Source: Ifrita kowaldi
Taxonomy: Eukaryota; Chordata; Aves; Passeriformes; Cinclosomatidae
NCBI GenBank assembly: GCA_013398055.1
Contig: VZRS01004508.1
Coordinates: 1-64,000 of the forward strand
Direction of reading: 5' to 3'
Length of the DNA stretch: 64,000 bases
Shown: piece after piece, positions 24,501 through 38,200 of the stretch
How the letters are laid out: each line of letters begins with the position of its first letter
Numbering within the stretch: the first letter of the stretch is position 1
Program-made: the position numbers and the translations under genes
The notes under the pieces: generated by a model
The model's database searches: none
What the model saw: only the letters and a program-made list of their open reading frames with translations
Told to the model about the DNA's origin: nothing

Positions 24501-27500
24501 CTGTTGCTGGACAGTCTGGACTTGTCAAAATCCCAAAAAGTGGCTGTCCTACCTGGCTTGGAGGGCAAAGGTCCGTGTTATGGTGGAGGCTCTTAAACCT
24601 GCCCCACTGCTGCTCAGCTCCAAGCTCTTTCCTCTCCTGCCTGGAGGCTCCAGGCCAGCTGGAAGTGGGAACGTGCCTCTGCTGCAGAGGGGCTGTGCAG
24701 AGAGCAGAGGGACAGGAGACCATGACTCACAGCCACCATGGGAATTGTCCCCTGTGATCCTGCTGTGATTAAGTGCCACAGTGGGTGGAGGGGGAGGAAG
24801 GGGTGTGATGGAAGATTCTTTTTTTTTTTTTTCAGCCCCCCAAAAAAGGTCGTTTGAGTCAGAGCTGACAAGGTTTAAGGAAACATGAATGGCTGGCTCC
24901 CTGCCAGAGCCTGTCATCTTCCTTGCATGAAGGTGAACCCAGGCCAGCCCTTCCTTGAGATGTTTATGGATAGTTGGTGCTTTATGGTAAACTCTGGGGG
25001 AGGAATGCTTGCAGTCATGCAAGAGCAGCAGCTTCGTGCCAGTGCTTGCTTGAGGTTAATTACTGCAGTGAGAAGGTGGCTGGGTAGCAGCCCCCATCTC
25101 CCCCTGCGTTGTCTGCTGGCCCTGGTGACTCTAGAGAACAGCAGGATTTCAGTCTGAAGCTTTGCAGGGAGTTTTGATTTACACTCCAAAGGTATTTAGT
25201 TGGGCAGTGCCTGACAGAAACACCGACATCCGTTCACTTCTGCTGAGGAGAGAAGAGAAGCCTCCTCCTTTGGAGACCTCCGGAGCTCCTTAAAATGCAG
25301 CTCCCTTTGGGGTTAGAAGGAGGAAAAGAAAAAGTTGTGTTCATTGGTAATTCACAGAGATGGAAAGGAAATGAAAGGGATTGCAAGCCCAGCTCCTGGG
25401 CCAGTGCGAAGGTGTGTTTTGTAGTCACTGTGGGATGTATCTCAGCAAGGGAGTAGATTGATAACTTTCTGGGTGCTTTGAGAAGCACCTCTTGAGTTTT
25501 CTGCTAATTACAGTGGGATCTGCCAAAGCTGCCACTTTTTCTGGCCTCTGAACTGATTAACATGTGCTTTCCAGGCTGTTCCAGTTCCAGAGCAAAGGTG
25601 TTGATACACAAATCACACGAGGTGCTTCAGCCTTTGGCTAACAGGCTGCTGGTCTTTCAGTGTGAAACTTGACTAAAAAGGAGCTGGGTGTTTTTCCCTT
25701 GGGGGATTTTCAGGGCATAAACCTAGTTCCTTTCCCTTTTTCGCTGCAAATGTGGCCCCTCAGGACCAGCTTTGCACAATGGTTTGGTGTGCAGGATGCC
25801 TGCAAATGTTTGAGTGTAGCTAAATGCCTGACTTGCATGAACAGCTCAATCCTTGTTGTGTGAACTATATTCTTGTTAATGAATGTTAAAATCCTACTCA
25901 TCTTTGGGAGATCTGTGCTGGATTGGATCTGGCCTAATGCTAAAGGAACACCACTGATCTGGAGCATAGTACCTTGTGTGTAACAACACTCCAAAATCTT
26001 CTTTCACCTCAGTTTCTCACCTCCCATTTATTTTCATTTAGTTGAAATAGTAATGGGAGCTGCTGGTGGAGGTCTTCAGGAGCCCTCTGTGAAAGGCAGC
26101 TGGAAGGAAATCCCCCAAACTGATGGGCTGATGCTCACCTCGCTGTTCCCAGCAAAAGCCTTCAACATGAAGATGAATGTGATGTTTATTCCCTGGCTTA
26201 ATTAATTGAAAAACCCCTCTTGAGGGAGTTAACTCATGACATCCCGAGAGAACACTCAGGGTTCTTCATGAATAAAGATGATGTCCTAGAGGCTGCTTTC
26301 CCTAGGCTTGATGTGGGATAGGGGTGATGGTCATCCAAGCATTTTCAGCTGAAAACCATTTAAATTTCTCGCTTTTTTTACCTTGTTCCTCTTGCAACTC
26401 CATTTCCTTTGCTGTGGGAGCCCTTACTGCCTCCGGGTGATGAAGCTGCTGCTTACATTTCCCTTGAGGGCACTCTTGTTCATTCTTGCTGTACGCAGGG
26501 GGAAGGTTGAACTGAGTCTCTTGTTTTCCTTCCCCTCACTGGGGATGTCTCCTGTAGCATTTTCCCCAGCCCACATCCCTGGAAAATGCACACTGCCCAT
26601 TTCTCTCAGGGCCACAGGCTGCCTTACCTGGCTGGCTTGTTTTTCGTGGAGCATTGCAAGAATGGGTGAGGATTTAAGATTTTTTTTGTACATGGTTTTT
26701 ACTTTTCTCCTCTTAATGCTGAGGAGTAGCTATTTGGTAATTACTCCTACTTGGTTTTCACTGTGCTGGGGCACCACTGTGGGAAAGGGGTAGGAGGGCT
26801 TAGTGACATTTATTGTGAGCTTTTGCACCTTAAATAAAGGGCTGGGGCGTAAAATCTGTAACAAAGACGTTCTTTCTCCAAATTGTTCTCTGGCTCTTGG
26901 AGCAAAAGCAGTATTAAAAATAAAGCACATTAAGTAGGCTGAGCAGAAATCTTTTTTACTTTCAACAGCTGAGCCTGCGGTCTCTTCTCCTGTGTAGAGT
27001 CCTCTGCAATTGCCATAAAATCCTTCAAAAGCAGATCAAGGTCTTTGTTTATAGGCTTCAAAACTATAGTTTGCTGATCTGAGATGGTTTGTGGGTTCCA
27101 TTTAACTACAGAGCCTGTTCAGTGCTGCTGTCCTTTGCCATGGCTGTGGAATGGGAGCAGGGTGTATATTTGCAATGCTTCTCTGGGAAAAGCAGAAAAG
27201 GTGTGACTGGGAGAGTGTGCAGCACTGGGAGCTGGAACCAAGCCCAAGTGGATGGATTCTCTCTTCTCCCCCAATTTATTTCCCACTTTATTGTTTAAAT
27301 TAACTTAGCTGTGAAGTTTTCTTCAAAGCTGTGGTTTCCCTGACCTGGACCAGCAGCTATTTAGGGTTTTTTTTTGTGCTGATAAAGTGAGATTTTTGCC
27401 TTTACTTAGTGCAGAAAGCTCGAGAAGGGCCATCTGCCAACTCCCACCAGATTCCTGGCTCCAAGGGCTGTGTGGGAGCTGCTCAGGTGAGAGGGAAGGG

Positions 27501-28634
27501 AGTGTCTGGTTGTTAATCAACTGGGGATCTGTCTCCTCTGGCAGCAAGAGCAGACCCATCCTCTCCTTTTCAAACAGCCTTGCCAAATTGGATGCCAAGG
27601 TCCAAGATCCAGAGCAGCCAAGGCTGAAACTTCTTTCCTCTTTGTTGCTGCTGCTGTTGGTCACTGTTAAGGAAGAAGATGTGCACAATACTGGTGTAGG
27701 TAAATCACAGGTGACATGTGAATTTTAGCTGTGTGTTATGTTTATTCCAGTCATGAACTAGTACTGCTTAAAATCAGTCTTCCAGGGCTGCAACGACTAG
27801 AAAGTATTTCACTTGTAACCTCCGATTCCCAAAAGACCTGCCCTGCCTCACGTCTGCCAGGCTGTGAGCAAGGGGAAGAGCAGGGGAGCAGGAGGCTCTG
27901 GGCAGGTCACTCAGCACTGTGGCACCTTTTGTGGCCTCGAGGAGGTTGTTTCTGCCTGTCCTTTGCATCTCGTACAAATGACCCTTGTGCTTCAACAGCT
28001 TAATCTTCCCAGAGGCTGTGCTTGCTCTGCCTAGACCTGAACCAGGTGTTAAAATAAGCCTGAACCTCCTCCCCCCCAGAACAGCTCCAGGTAATGACTG
28101 ATGAAAGGATAATTGCTGGTTCTAAGAAATGCATGCGAGATTTCCATTGTAGTTTCTCCCTAGGTGTTGTTGCCTATTTATAATGTTGGTGTGATGAGAC
28201 ACAAAGAGGCTGATGGTGAGATCTCCTGCCGTGGAGCTTCTTATTCCCTCCAGGCTGTCCCTTCCTTCTCGACTCCCTGGGATTCTTCAAAGATTAGGAG
28301 AGAGCCTCGGGGTGAGCACGGGCTGGGGAGAGGTCAGGCTGTCGTAGGGGAGGCTTTAGTTTGTAATGAATAGCTGGAAGGCAAGCCTGGTAATTTCTTG
28401 CTGTTCTCCTGGAAAGTGTCTGCTTGGCTGGGCTGGAAAACAAGAGCGTGCTTTGACTGGGGTGTGTGTGGGTACACGTGCTCCGGGGTCAGCTCTGTCC
28501 GGGCCGTGCGTGGCTGCACCAGGCGAGTTAAAACAGAGCAGGAGTGCCTGGGTCAGGCCCCTGTTTGTGTTGTTTTCCTCCTTCAGAGATGTGTTCCAGG
28601 GAGTTTTTTGGGAAGGTCAGGTTACCCAGTGGAA

Positions 28635-28760
28635 GCAGAGTGGTTCACAGCTGTGACACAGAGCATGCTGGCATCCTGTTAAGTGGTTTAGCATTTTCTG
28701 TGCTTTGGCTTGTCCCACCTCCAGAATGGGAATACTGCATTTTATCTCCATCGTTTTCTG
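28635..28760 (+). mobile_element. Possible MIR/L2-like fossil (weak)
   Basis: The order CTGTGCTTTGG, then CCCACCTCCAGAATGGGAATA resembles the MIR/L2 segment CTGTGCCTCAG followed by a pyrimidine stretch and AAAATGGGAATA on the sense strand. The preceding GTTAAGTGG could be a degraded counterpart of the conserved upstream part. The match is short and degraded and may be chance. Confidence 0.25.
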
Positions 28761-30661
28761 TGCACGGCCTGCATGCAGGAGCCTGCACAGCACCAGACCA
28801 GGGAGTACAAAATCTGTTGCAGAAGAGAACGATTTCTTGAGTCAAGCTCTTGGCTTGGCTCTGTGCTGCCTCTCCTCTGTCTGTCACTTCTTGCAGCAAG
28901 TGAGAGCATCCCTCAGCCCTATGGGTGCTCATCTGTCCATGAACTCATGTCCTGCACACACCCCCGAGTGCTGAAGCTGCTGAAGCTGAGGGCTGTGAGC
29001 CTGGAATCGCTGCCAGTCCTGCTGTTGGTGTGGGACTGGGAGACAGGCTCATCCTGTGGCACTGCACAGCCAGTTCAGTTCTTGACGCTTGTCCTGGTCA
29101 GGATGGGAAGCCCCTCAAGTGAGCTCTTCCTGCTTCCCGGGGCACAATTCCAGGAGCTGTCCTTGCCCTCCACAGCTCCAGCACAGCTATGTCCTGGCTC
29201 AGATCCACAGGGCTGGCAGGGAGGATGCTAAATACACTTTTGATCATCTGCCTAGTCAGCCTCTCTGCTCTTTCAAGCCTGTTCTAGCCCTCTGCACCTT
29301 TCTTTTGATGCTTTACCAAGCCTGGCTCAGCCCTGCATTCATCTCTGTTGTATCCTTTTATTATAGTCATAAATGTGGGGCCTTCAGGCTGTGCCCAGCC
29401 TTGATCCTCAGTTGTTTCCTGTTTTCTGGATTCAGTGCTCTTCAAATTCCAGACCTCCCCTCCTATGTTTAATGCCAGCAGGGCAATAAATAGTACACTG
29501 CTTCTCGTTTGATAGGAATGAAAAGGGAGATTAGTAGGAAGACACAAGGAGAGAGGCACATGCCTGGTGTGCTGGGGTGGAAGAGTCTTCCTAAATGGCT
29601 TAAGAGCAGACTCCAGATCAGTGGCAGTTCATTAGGGAAATGTGGCCTGTTCACACAGACCTGGTAACTGAGGATTTGTTTCTGGAGGCATCCTGGAGGT
29701 TAGAGAGGAGAGATGGGAACAGGAATGAGAGATACTGGGAGATCCAGGGAGGAAGAGGACAAAGGCTTGAGAGTGACACGTGGATGACTCTGCACAAGGC
29801 AAGGACTGGGCAGTGGTTTGGGGCTACTTTGGCCACCAGAAACACTGACAAGAATGAGAGGAATGACATTTTGTTCCTCACAGACAAACTTGCCAAACAC
29901 GACTATAAAAAAGCCTTTGTTAACATGAGGTCACTGCTAATGGAAGGTGGGTCTGGATGGTGCCAGCTCCTGTTTGTGCAGGGGAGGAAGCCACGTTGCC
30001 TGTTTCCTCCAGGCACCCCAACCTGGCCCCAGTGATTTGGCAAGGCAGCCAGACAGAGGCAGGGAGAGGATGAGCAGGTAACAGGGCCAGCAATTGCTGC
30101 TGCACCAAGTCCTGCCAGGACTTGTCAGTCAGAGCTCCTGGAGGACAGTGTTAGGATGGTAGTCTGACATTCTTGTCCTTCCCTCTGTCAAGGAACAAAA
30201 CATTAGTGGGAGATGATGTGGCAGAAAGCATCATTCCTTGTGTTCCCAGCCCCATCTACTTGGAGAAGCTGGGGCTCAGCCAGCAGGGTTAAACCAGCTG
30301 AGCTCCTCTGTTACATGATATGTGTGGTTATCTGGAAGTTTGAACAGCTTCCCTTAGAAGAAGTTGCCTTTATCCTGGAAGATTTGCATATCACTGATGG
30401 ATTTTTCCGTGAAGCTGTGTGCTGTAAACTGCATCTTTGATGGAGCAGATTTCCTGGCAAAGGTGGTGTTTGTAACTTGCTCTAGTTGGTGTGCCCTGCC
30501 TGAAAATCACTTTGCATCTTCAGCTTGGCATCCTGAGCCTTGCCAGTGGTTGTTTGTGTAACCCGTGCAGGGACAAGCAAACAGCCAAACTGAGAATTGC
30601 CACAATTTTTTTTGGTTTCTCTTTCCCATTTCTTTCTCTGCCTGCTTTAATACAGAGCTCT

Positions 30662-30687
30662 CACACACACACACACACACACACACA
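30662..30687. repeat. (CA)13 microsatellite
   Basis: Thirteen uninterrupted CA units lie in intron 2, flanked by GAGCTCT and GCTGAGCTC. It is likely to be length-polymorphic. Confidence 0.97.
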
Positions 30688-32187
30688 GCTGAGCTCTATT
30701 TATGGGTGCCTGCAAGTTCCCATCACTGTGGACTGGAGCATGCCCTGTGCCCAAAATCCAGCTGGCATGCTGCTGTAGGCATCTCTTGGATCTAGTTAAA
30801 TGTGCTCAATGCCAAGCCACGATGGGAAGAGGAAAAGAATGGCTTTCTGGTATTTGCACATAGTTGCAAACTGTAAACACAGGCTCATGACTGCAAACAG
30901 AAATCTGTATCGCTGGCTTCATCATGACTTCACTGTTGTTGTCCTGGCTGTTTGCTAAAGCTGTTCCTTAATCCTGTTCCAGGCTTTTGCAAAGTCTGCA
31001 TCCACCCAAACTTAGTGGGCACAAAGATTTTGGCTGGACTCCAGGAAGGGGTTTGGTTATTTCTTTCTCTACCAGTTGTTGTTTTCTGCCTTGGAGCAGG
31101 CTTACTTCAAGTCTCTGCAAATGGGGCTGGAAATACGAGGGGGTCTTGAGGGGATTGTGAGGACAAACCCCATGTTCTTGTGAGCCTCGTAGGTCTGAAC
31201 AGCAGCGAGAACTCCACACAAACAGTGTAGCTGCAGATCCGTGCTGGTGTTAGCACTGCTGTTGGGAATGTTAATCCTGCTGTGACCCTGGTATGTGCTG
31301 CTCTTGGGTCAGCTCACCCGGCTCTGAGTGGCAGTGTCATGGTGGGGAAACTTGCTGACAGATGCTAACGTGGTGCACGGCTGGGATGCAGATTTTTAGA
31401 AGAATAAACCTGCTTGCATGCATCAGGTTTGGCTTTGTTGAAATCTGCTAACGACCAGGCTTTAAACCCAGCGCTGTCGAGGCTTGCAGGAACCACGCAG
31501 AGGAGTTACAGAAAGGCAGTGCTGCCTGGAAGCTGGGTGCTCTTGGGTTTGGTGCAGGGACCTAATACAAGGTGCAAGGGAGACTCTTTTCCTGTTGGAG
31601 CTGGGTCATCTTGGTACCTGTGGGATCTGGAGCCTTGTCAGGTCCAGAGAGGGGCCTACCAAAGCCACTTGGCCCTGGGAATGGTGAAGAAATACAAGGA
31701 AAGACAGGCATTTGCCACCTCCTAGAAATGGGTTCAGAACCAGACAGAAATAAGGGGTCAGAGCTTGAGCATCCATATCCCCTTCCAAATCCAGCAGAGG
31801 GAGGATTTAGGTATTTGGGGTGCTGGAGAGCTTGGGGTTCCTGAGGCTTGTGTGAGTCACTCATCATTGGCGCTTGGCCATTTGAAATGAAAAGCCTTTC
31901 AGGGCTTTGGTGGCAAGCTGAGACCTCTCACGTTGTGCCAATTTTTAGCTAATTTGTCCTCTTCCGTTTCCTTCCCCTCCTCACCCTTCCCATGCGTGCA
32001 GGTTTGTGACAGGATATCCACTTCATCCGAGGGAACTGGGGGAAATACTTTCTTGTAGCGTGGCCTGCTGCCAAGGTTGCTTTGTTCTCCTTGTTGCTGA
32101 AAGAACAGCCCAAGGAAACCCTCGGAGCTGAAGCTGGCATGTGACTTAGAGTGGATTTCCTGCAGCTCTGGAAGTGAAGTGTATGAC

Positions 32188-32215
32188 ATGGGATTTTTTT
32201 TTTTTTTAATCCCAT
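32188..32215. repeat. Poly-T flanked by a perfect 8-base inverted repeat
   Basis: ATGGGATT and AATCCCAT are exact reverse complements either side of a T run (14 T in all, including the last two of the left arm). The unit could form a small T-loop hairpin. No known element is evident. Confidence 0.7.
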
Positions 32216-35200
32216 AAATGCAAGGAAAAAGAGGACTTGGGGAGGTTACAGACAGCTGGGTCTGAAGTCCTCTCTTTGATGGGAAATTGCTGTGTCACGG
32301 ATGTACAGGTTGTGCCTTGCCAAGGTTAAAATTGCTCTTGGGGTTTTTTTAGTTGAATTAAGAGCTGAGCTTGCAACAGGCCCGAGGTTTTTAGCAGAAT
32401 TCAGTTTGTGGTGAAGATGCTGGTTGACCATGCACCATTCAGTGTGTTGTAGCTGGAGGCTCTGCTTAGCGACTCCTCAGTGCTCCATGAAGGCACAGGT
32501 CACTTCTGCCACAAATTCAGAGCTGTATTGATAATGGCAAGAAAAGTAGTGAATTTCAGTGTTTGGGACTGAATTCCTTGCTGTGGCCAAAGCAATGATG
32601 TCCAGGGCCCTGGGGTGTTTGTATAGAGAGGATGAGACAGCTCTTCCTCGTTGTGGTGGGCTGACACCTGGGCTTGTGCTCTACCACTTTGCTCTGCCCA
32701 CTGTGCCCTGTGGGACACAAGATTTGGCTCCTGTTTGTCGTAGCAGACCAGGTGGCATTTATCTGTGTGCATACTGTGTTTTAGTGGGATCCTTACATCC
32801 CTGCCCAGGACCTCCAGAAAGCTGGGAATGTCACAGAGGTCTAATTCACTGTTGGCCACAGAAGAAGCAGATGCTGTTTCAAGTCTCATGCAAAGCACAA
32901 AATTCTATTTGTATCCTATGGAAGGGGGCTTGAGTGTTTCCTTTTTCAGCCCATGATTTAGCCAAGGGCTTCCTAAACAAACTTAGCAAATCAGCAAGGC
33001 TTTGGCAGTACTGAAAAGGGTCTTACTATAGCTCTTTTATAGTATTTTTTAAATTTTATTTTTAGTGCTGCAGAGCCTAGGCTGACTGGATGGAGCAGGT
33101 CCCAGATTTGTACAGCTCCTAGCCTGCTCTGGAGAGCCCGTCCCAACAAGCTTGTGGTCCTGACTGCTGGAGCTGTGCTTGTAAAACTCTTGAGTGTAAA
33201 AACCAGCCTGCAAGCTGTCTAAAGCACAGACAAGTATTCTTTTGTCTGGCTTCTCCCTTTTAATTCTAAACTGGCCCAGGAACTCCTCTAAGAATATTTA
33301 AATACCTTGTGCAGTGAACCTGTATTGATCTTTCTTGCTACAGCTCAAACAACTCATAGAACATACAGTTGGGAACATTTGTTTGCTCTGGATGGTAGGA
33401 ATGTCCTCTTGAAAATGTGCTGTGCTTTGGTAAGAATGAATAGAGGGTTTTTCCACCCCCCTCCAGGTTTCTGAAGGCCAAAGTCTTGAAACGGCTTAGA
33501 AAGGCTGCTGAAGCTGCTGATAAGATACGCAGCAAATGTGCTTGAGAGCCTAATGTAGGAACAGAAATGTCTGAGCTGTTTGCTTTCCCCTTAACAGTGT
33601 GAAAAATTAGTGTGTCTTATTAAGGAGCCTGGGGAATTGTGTGCTCGGGGTGAGGGCTGTGCTGAGCTATTGCTCCTGGCTTGTGTTATCCCTGGGGCTG
33701 GCAGCTGAAATGCTTGGTTTGGAGTTACTGGGTTGGAGAGTGGAGCTCATTTGGACCCTGCAGAGCCCCAGTTGTTGCAGTTTTGTTTTTAGCAGGCTCC
33801 CTCTGGCTCTGAGCTTGCTGCAGAGATGGGATGGCCTCTTGATACAGCGAGTCCTGTATTTGGAGATGTGATTTTTCTATCCAGTTAACTCCTTCTTTTC
33901 TTCCCCCACCACTTTGATGTTCATGTGTCTCATTGCTGAAGGAAGATCTCCAGCAATATTGGTGGCAGGTCTGTGCACTTGCTGTGAGGGAGCTTTTGAT
34001 GAGGCTGGGCTCACACAGCATCAGCCTGCTCAGGGGGAGGATGCTGCTCTACACTGTGTATTTTATACCAGTGCTGCTTTTTGCCTGAGATGTGTGAGGG
34101 TTACCCCAGGCCAGGGGGGCAGAGGAGCAGGTGCTCCTTGGAGCTGTGGGATCCCACTCTGCCCGTGCTGGGCTGCTCTGACATCCACGAGCCATCTGCA
34201 GAGAGCCACTTCCATGAAGGCCAGTTGGACATACTATGTCAGGATGTGGTGCCTTGAGAATGACAATGTAGCTATTGCTTAAAAACTTTTTGAACCTCTC
34301 AAGTCAGACACACCTGGGCTGTGCCCCCACCCTGGACACGTGCCATCCCGTGTGCCTCCCCTTCCTTCAGCAGTGGTCTTTATTTCCTTACTCACCCAGA
34401 CCTCTTATCTCCACTAAATCAGAGTTTTCTTAAGCCCTTGTGTTTTCTGTAGCACTCCCCTTATCTCTGTTCCTTCCCGGGGCTGGGCAGTGGGAGCAGG
34501 GAAGCAGGAGGGGCTGAGCACACTGTAAATGCCTGTTTGCCCTGCAGTGATGCTGTGTGGCTTAACAGCAAGAGTCAGGGCTGAGAGCACCTGGAGGACA
34601 GTTGGGCTTTCCCAAATTGCTGGGCAGCTGGGGGTTCTGCAAGGTGATTTTATTTTTTAGGGTCTGAGGCAATGGGATTTGTAGTGTGTTAATGCAGTCC
34701 AAAATTGCAGTTTCTCATGTGGATGGCAGGTCAGAAAAAGGACTGAAAACTGTCTTGCAGGTTGCTGTCAGGTGTTTCTATGGTCTTGTCTCTGCCTTCT
34801 GTCCCCTTGTCCTTCTTCCCAACCGCCAAGAATCAGGATACTGTGAAATCCTGTGGGAATTTGCCATCCACAGGGAAGGGCAGCAGCTCCATAGCTCACC
34901 CCACCTTTACCCCGGTTGGTAGCCAGAGGTGCAGGTTTGGGCCATGACACCAAACTGCATCTGCAGGTGCTGTTCTGGGGGAAACCTGTGCAATGTGAGT
35001 ACACCTGGATGAGGTATGACTGCCTGCTGTGGTGCAAGCAGCTGTGTGGATGGATATGCATATCCTTGGAGTAATGTCTGGGTAGTTGTACAGCACTGTC
35101 AGCTTTGCTGTTTGTAAAGCATCTGACCTTTCTTTTGCTAAGGCTTTCAACAAGTCAATTTACAGCCTTGGAAGGGACCACCCAGAGCCTGGTTTTGTGG

Positions 35201-38200
35201 CCGGGGAGAAGGAAGGGAGGGAGCTCTTCAAAGAGCAGAGGAGACGAAATTACTCCCGTGGCCTGTATATTGATTTCATGAACCGTGAGGCTCCGAGGCA
35301 GATGCCAGTCTGCTTTGCTGTGATCTTGGCAGAATGTGACCCCTGTCCCTCAGCAGCAGAGCAGTGGAGGCGATCACGTTTCCCCAGGCAGATTGGATTT
35401 CTGGAGGCTGTGAGGGTGATGTACCCTGTGCCTGGGAACGGGGCTGGGAGGCGTTGCAGGGGAGGCTTTGGCTGTGCCTGGCAGACACACATCGAGTGCA
35501 AACACCCACCTCAGCAGCTCTGGAGACGACTGCCAAACTGGATTGCTTGTAGCTATGCTGTTTGCATGAATGGCTTTGCCTCCCCTCCTTTGAAGATGAT
35601 GATTCTCTTTTGAAAACAGGAGATCAAGAGTCTGGTCTCAAGACGTGTTGAAAGACACTATTTACAAATGTTTATCCTGGAAAATATTTATAAAGCTCCC
35701 CTTGGGAGCAGAGCCTTACAGTACAGTGGCCTCCTATGGACTGAAGTACAGCTGTCTGATTGCTCACGAGCCAGACCTGCTCAGGTTGGTGTCCTGCTGA
35801 GATCCCACTTCTTCCCAATAGTCTTATTGCAGACCCCATGGTGTTTCATGTTGCTGTTACACACGGGGCTGTATTCAATGCTAAATAGCACTCCAAGGGC
35901 TCTGCCTCTAGAAGAACTGCAAGTGTTTAGGTAAAGTAAAAGGTAGAAGTTATTTGGCTGCTCTAAAGGTATTTTGGGACATTCACATCAATGAAAGATC
36001 AATAAAAGCTTCTTGTTAATCTCCTAGTGGCATGATGTGTTTCAACAATGTTACTGCCATCTCCAAAGTACCAGCCTCGTGTCCTTGGTTCTTGCTCCAA
36101 GGAGCAGCACAGATTCCAAATTTCAGCAGCGGTGTGGGGTAATGTGCACTGTCCCTGCCTGAATCAGAGCAAATCCCAGAACCTGATGGAGATGAGCTCC
36201 CTGTGCCTGTGGTGCTGATGGTAGCACACATCTCCAGTGAGGACATGCACGGGGTGTTCCAGGCGTGCTGAGTTTGTAATCCCTGTTTATGCTGTATCCG
36301 TAACTGGTACGTGAGTTCCGGTCCTTTTTTTTCTTGTGTTGAGGGGTAGTAAATCACCCCTGGTGATGTTACTTTCTGGGCAGTGAGTGCAGATAAGGCC
36401 TTGGATTCTGCAGTGGGGGGACTGATCAGTTATCATGTCCCTACACTGCCAGGAAGGAGGAAACACGAGATGGCTGCGGTGTTTGTTGTCTTCGGTGCCG
36501 GCGTTGGAAAGGCTTTGGGGTTTATTTTCCCCACATCCCAACGTCAGCACTGAGCCTTGGTGCAGCTCAGCGTTCCTGCCCTGCGTGCCTCAGTGTCCCC
36601 GGGGCTGGGACAGGATGTGAGCGCGTTTGTGGCGTGGTGGCCCTGGGTCAGGTTGCTGAAAGGGAGAGGGGTGACAGGTGCGTGGCCGGCGGCGCAGCTC
36701 CCTGTGCTCTGCAAATAAAAACCACCCGGATTTGGAACTGGGTCAGGAGCGTGACCTGAAACACACCGAGGGGCTCGGGGAGTCTTGGGCTGCGCCGCTT
36801 CCTCCTGACCCTGGCTTCTGTCTCAGCCAGAAATTCGGTGTGAGAAACGCGAGCAGGTGGGTTAGTGCTGCCGCTGGCTCGGTGCTGAGTGAGCAGAAGC
36901 ACTTGCAGTGATGGGGTTTGCAGTTGGCCTCTTTCTTCTTTGTGTGCCAAACCCTTTCTGACCAGGGTAGCTGGAGGTGTGCTGAAAGCATCAATCCTCA
37001 GCAAAGTGAAGCTGTTGCGGCTGGGCTGGGCTTGGCTTCTCTGTCAGCAGCAAGACCCGCTTTGGGCAGCCCTGGGGCAGGTCAGAGGAACATGGGGCTC
37101 TACAGAGAGCAGAGTAAAGCTGCTGTGGATGTCTGAGCCGCGGGGGCTGCTGGGCTGGAGAGCAGAGTGACCGCATGTGTCCGCAGCGTGCGTCGTCTTA
37201 ATGTGTTGTTTATTTGATGTGCTGTTTGTTCTGGCACAGCCCGGGCGCACGCTGGGGTGGATAATGCTGCAGAGCAGCGTGAGCTAACCCTGCTTCTCAA
37301 AGAGAAGCCTTGCATTCGTTAGAAGCATCTTTTCTCCCAGTGCCTGGTATGTGGAAGCCAGGGATTCAGCAAGGGAGGGGAGTCTCTCTGCCTGTCCCCA
37401 AGGCAGGGACAGTAGCACACCTCTGTGTGTGTGGAAGTGCCTTTAGTGTTCGGCATAGCTGCACCAAACCTGGACAGGGGCTTCAGGCTTCAGTTGCCCC
37501 ACAGCTGCAGGGCAGAGTGCATGGGAGGGATGGGGCGTCTGGAAGGGCTTTGGCTCTGGATTTTGCCTTCCCTCTTCCCTTTTATCTTCTGCTGGTCCTT
37601 TGAAGGGTGTCTGGTGCTTTCCACAGCCAGCAGTGACAGCCAGCACACAGGATATGGCCGTGGTGGGGATGGTCAGCAGCCTGCTCCAACGGGGACTGCC
37701 TGGTGTCCCACCACATAGCGAGCCGTCAATTTCCTGTTATTGGTTACAATAACACAGCGCCTGTTTAAAAACAACCCGCATTAGCCCTCCCTCCGAAAGA
37801 ATTTGAACCTGTCATGAAAGTTAGAGGAGAAACATTTTCCCAGGCATCTCATCCAAAGTGGAGCATTTCTGGAGCTTGAAGCTGAGGGAGTGGAGGGACC
37901 TCACTTGCCATCCCAGGGGGTTGGGGACGTGTCAGCATCACCCAGAGCGTATCAGCTGAAGCAGTGTGGGGTGGAGATGAAAAAAGTCCCTGATATTTCG
38001 GTGGCTGATCGAAACCATACTGAAAATCTCTGCCTGCTGGAGTTGCTGCATTTCATTAAATAAAAACAGCTTCTCTTCATCCTCCTGGAGTTGAGCTGAC
38101 AGGGGCAGACAAAAACCACGTTGTTGATATCACACTCATCTTATGATATGATCTTATCAGCCCCTGCCTGTAAATTGTGACCAAGTTTGACTCTTTCCTT

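Noticed and set aside
29640..30035. 131-codon + strand frame considered as a possible retroelement or nested gene
   Set aside because: No motif of reverse transcriptase, integrase or any other family was found, and no repeat structure surrounds it.
35160..35195. CR1-like GGAAGGGACCACCCAGAG
   Set aside because: Only a short string matches, and neither the octamer tail nor the following CR1 motifs are present.
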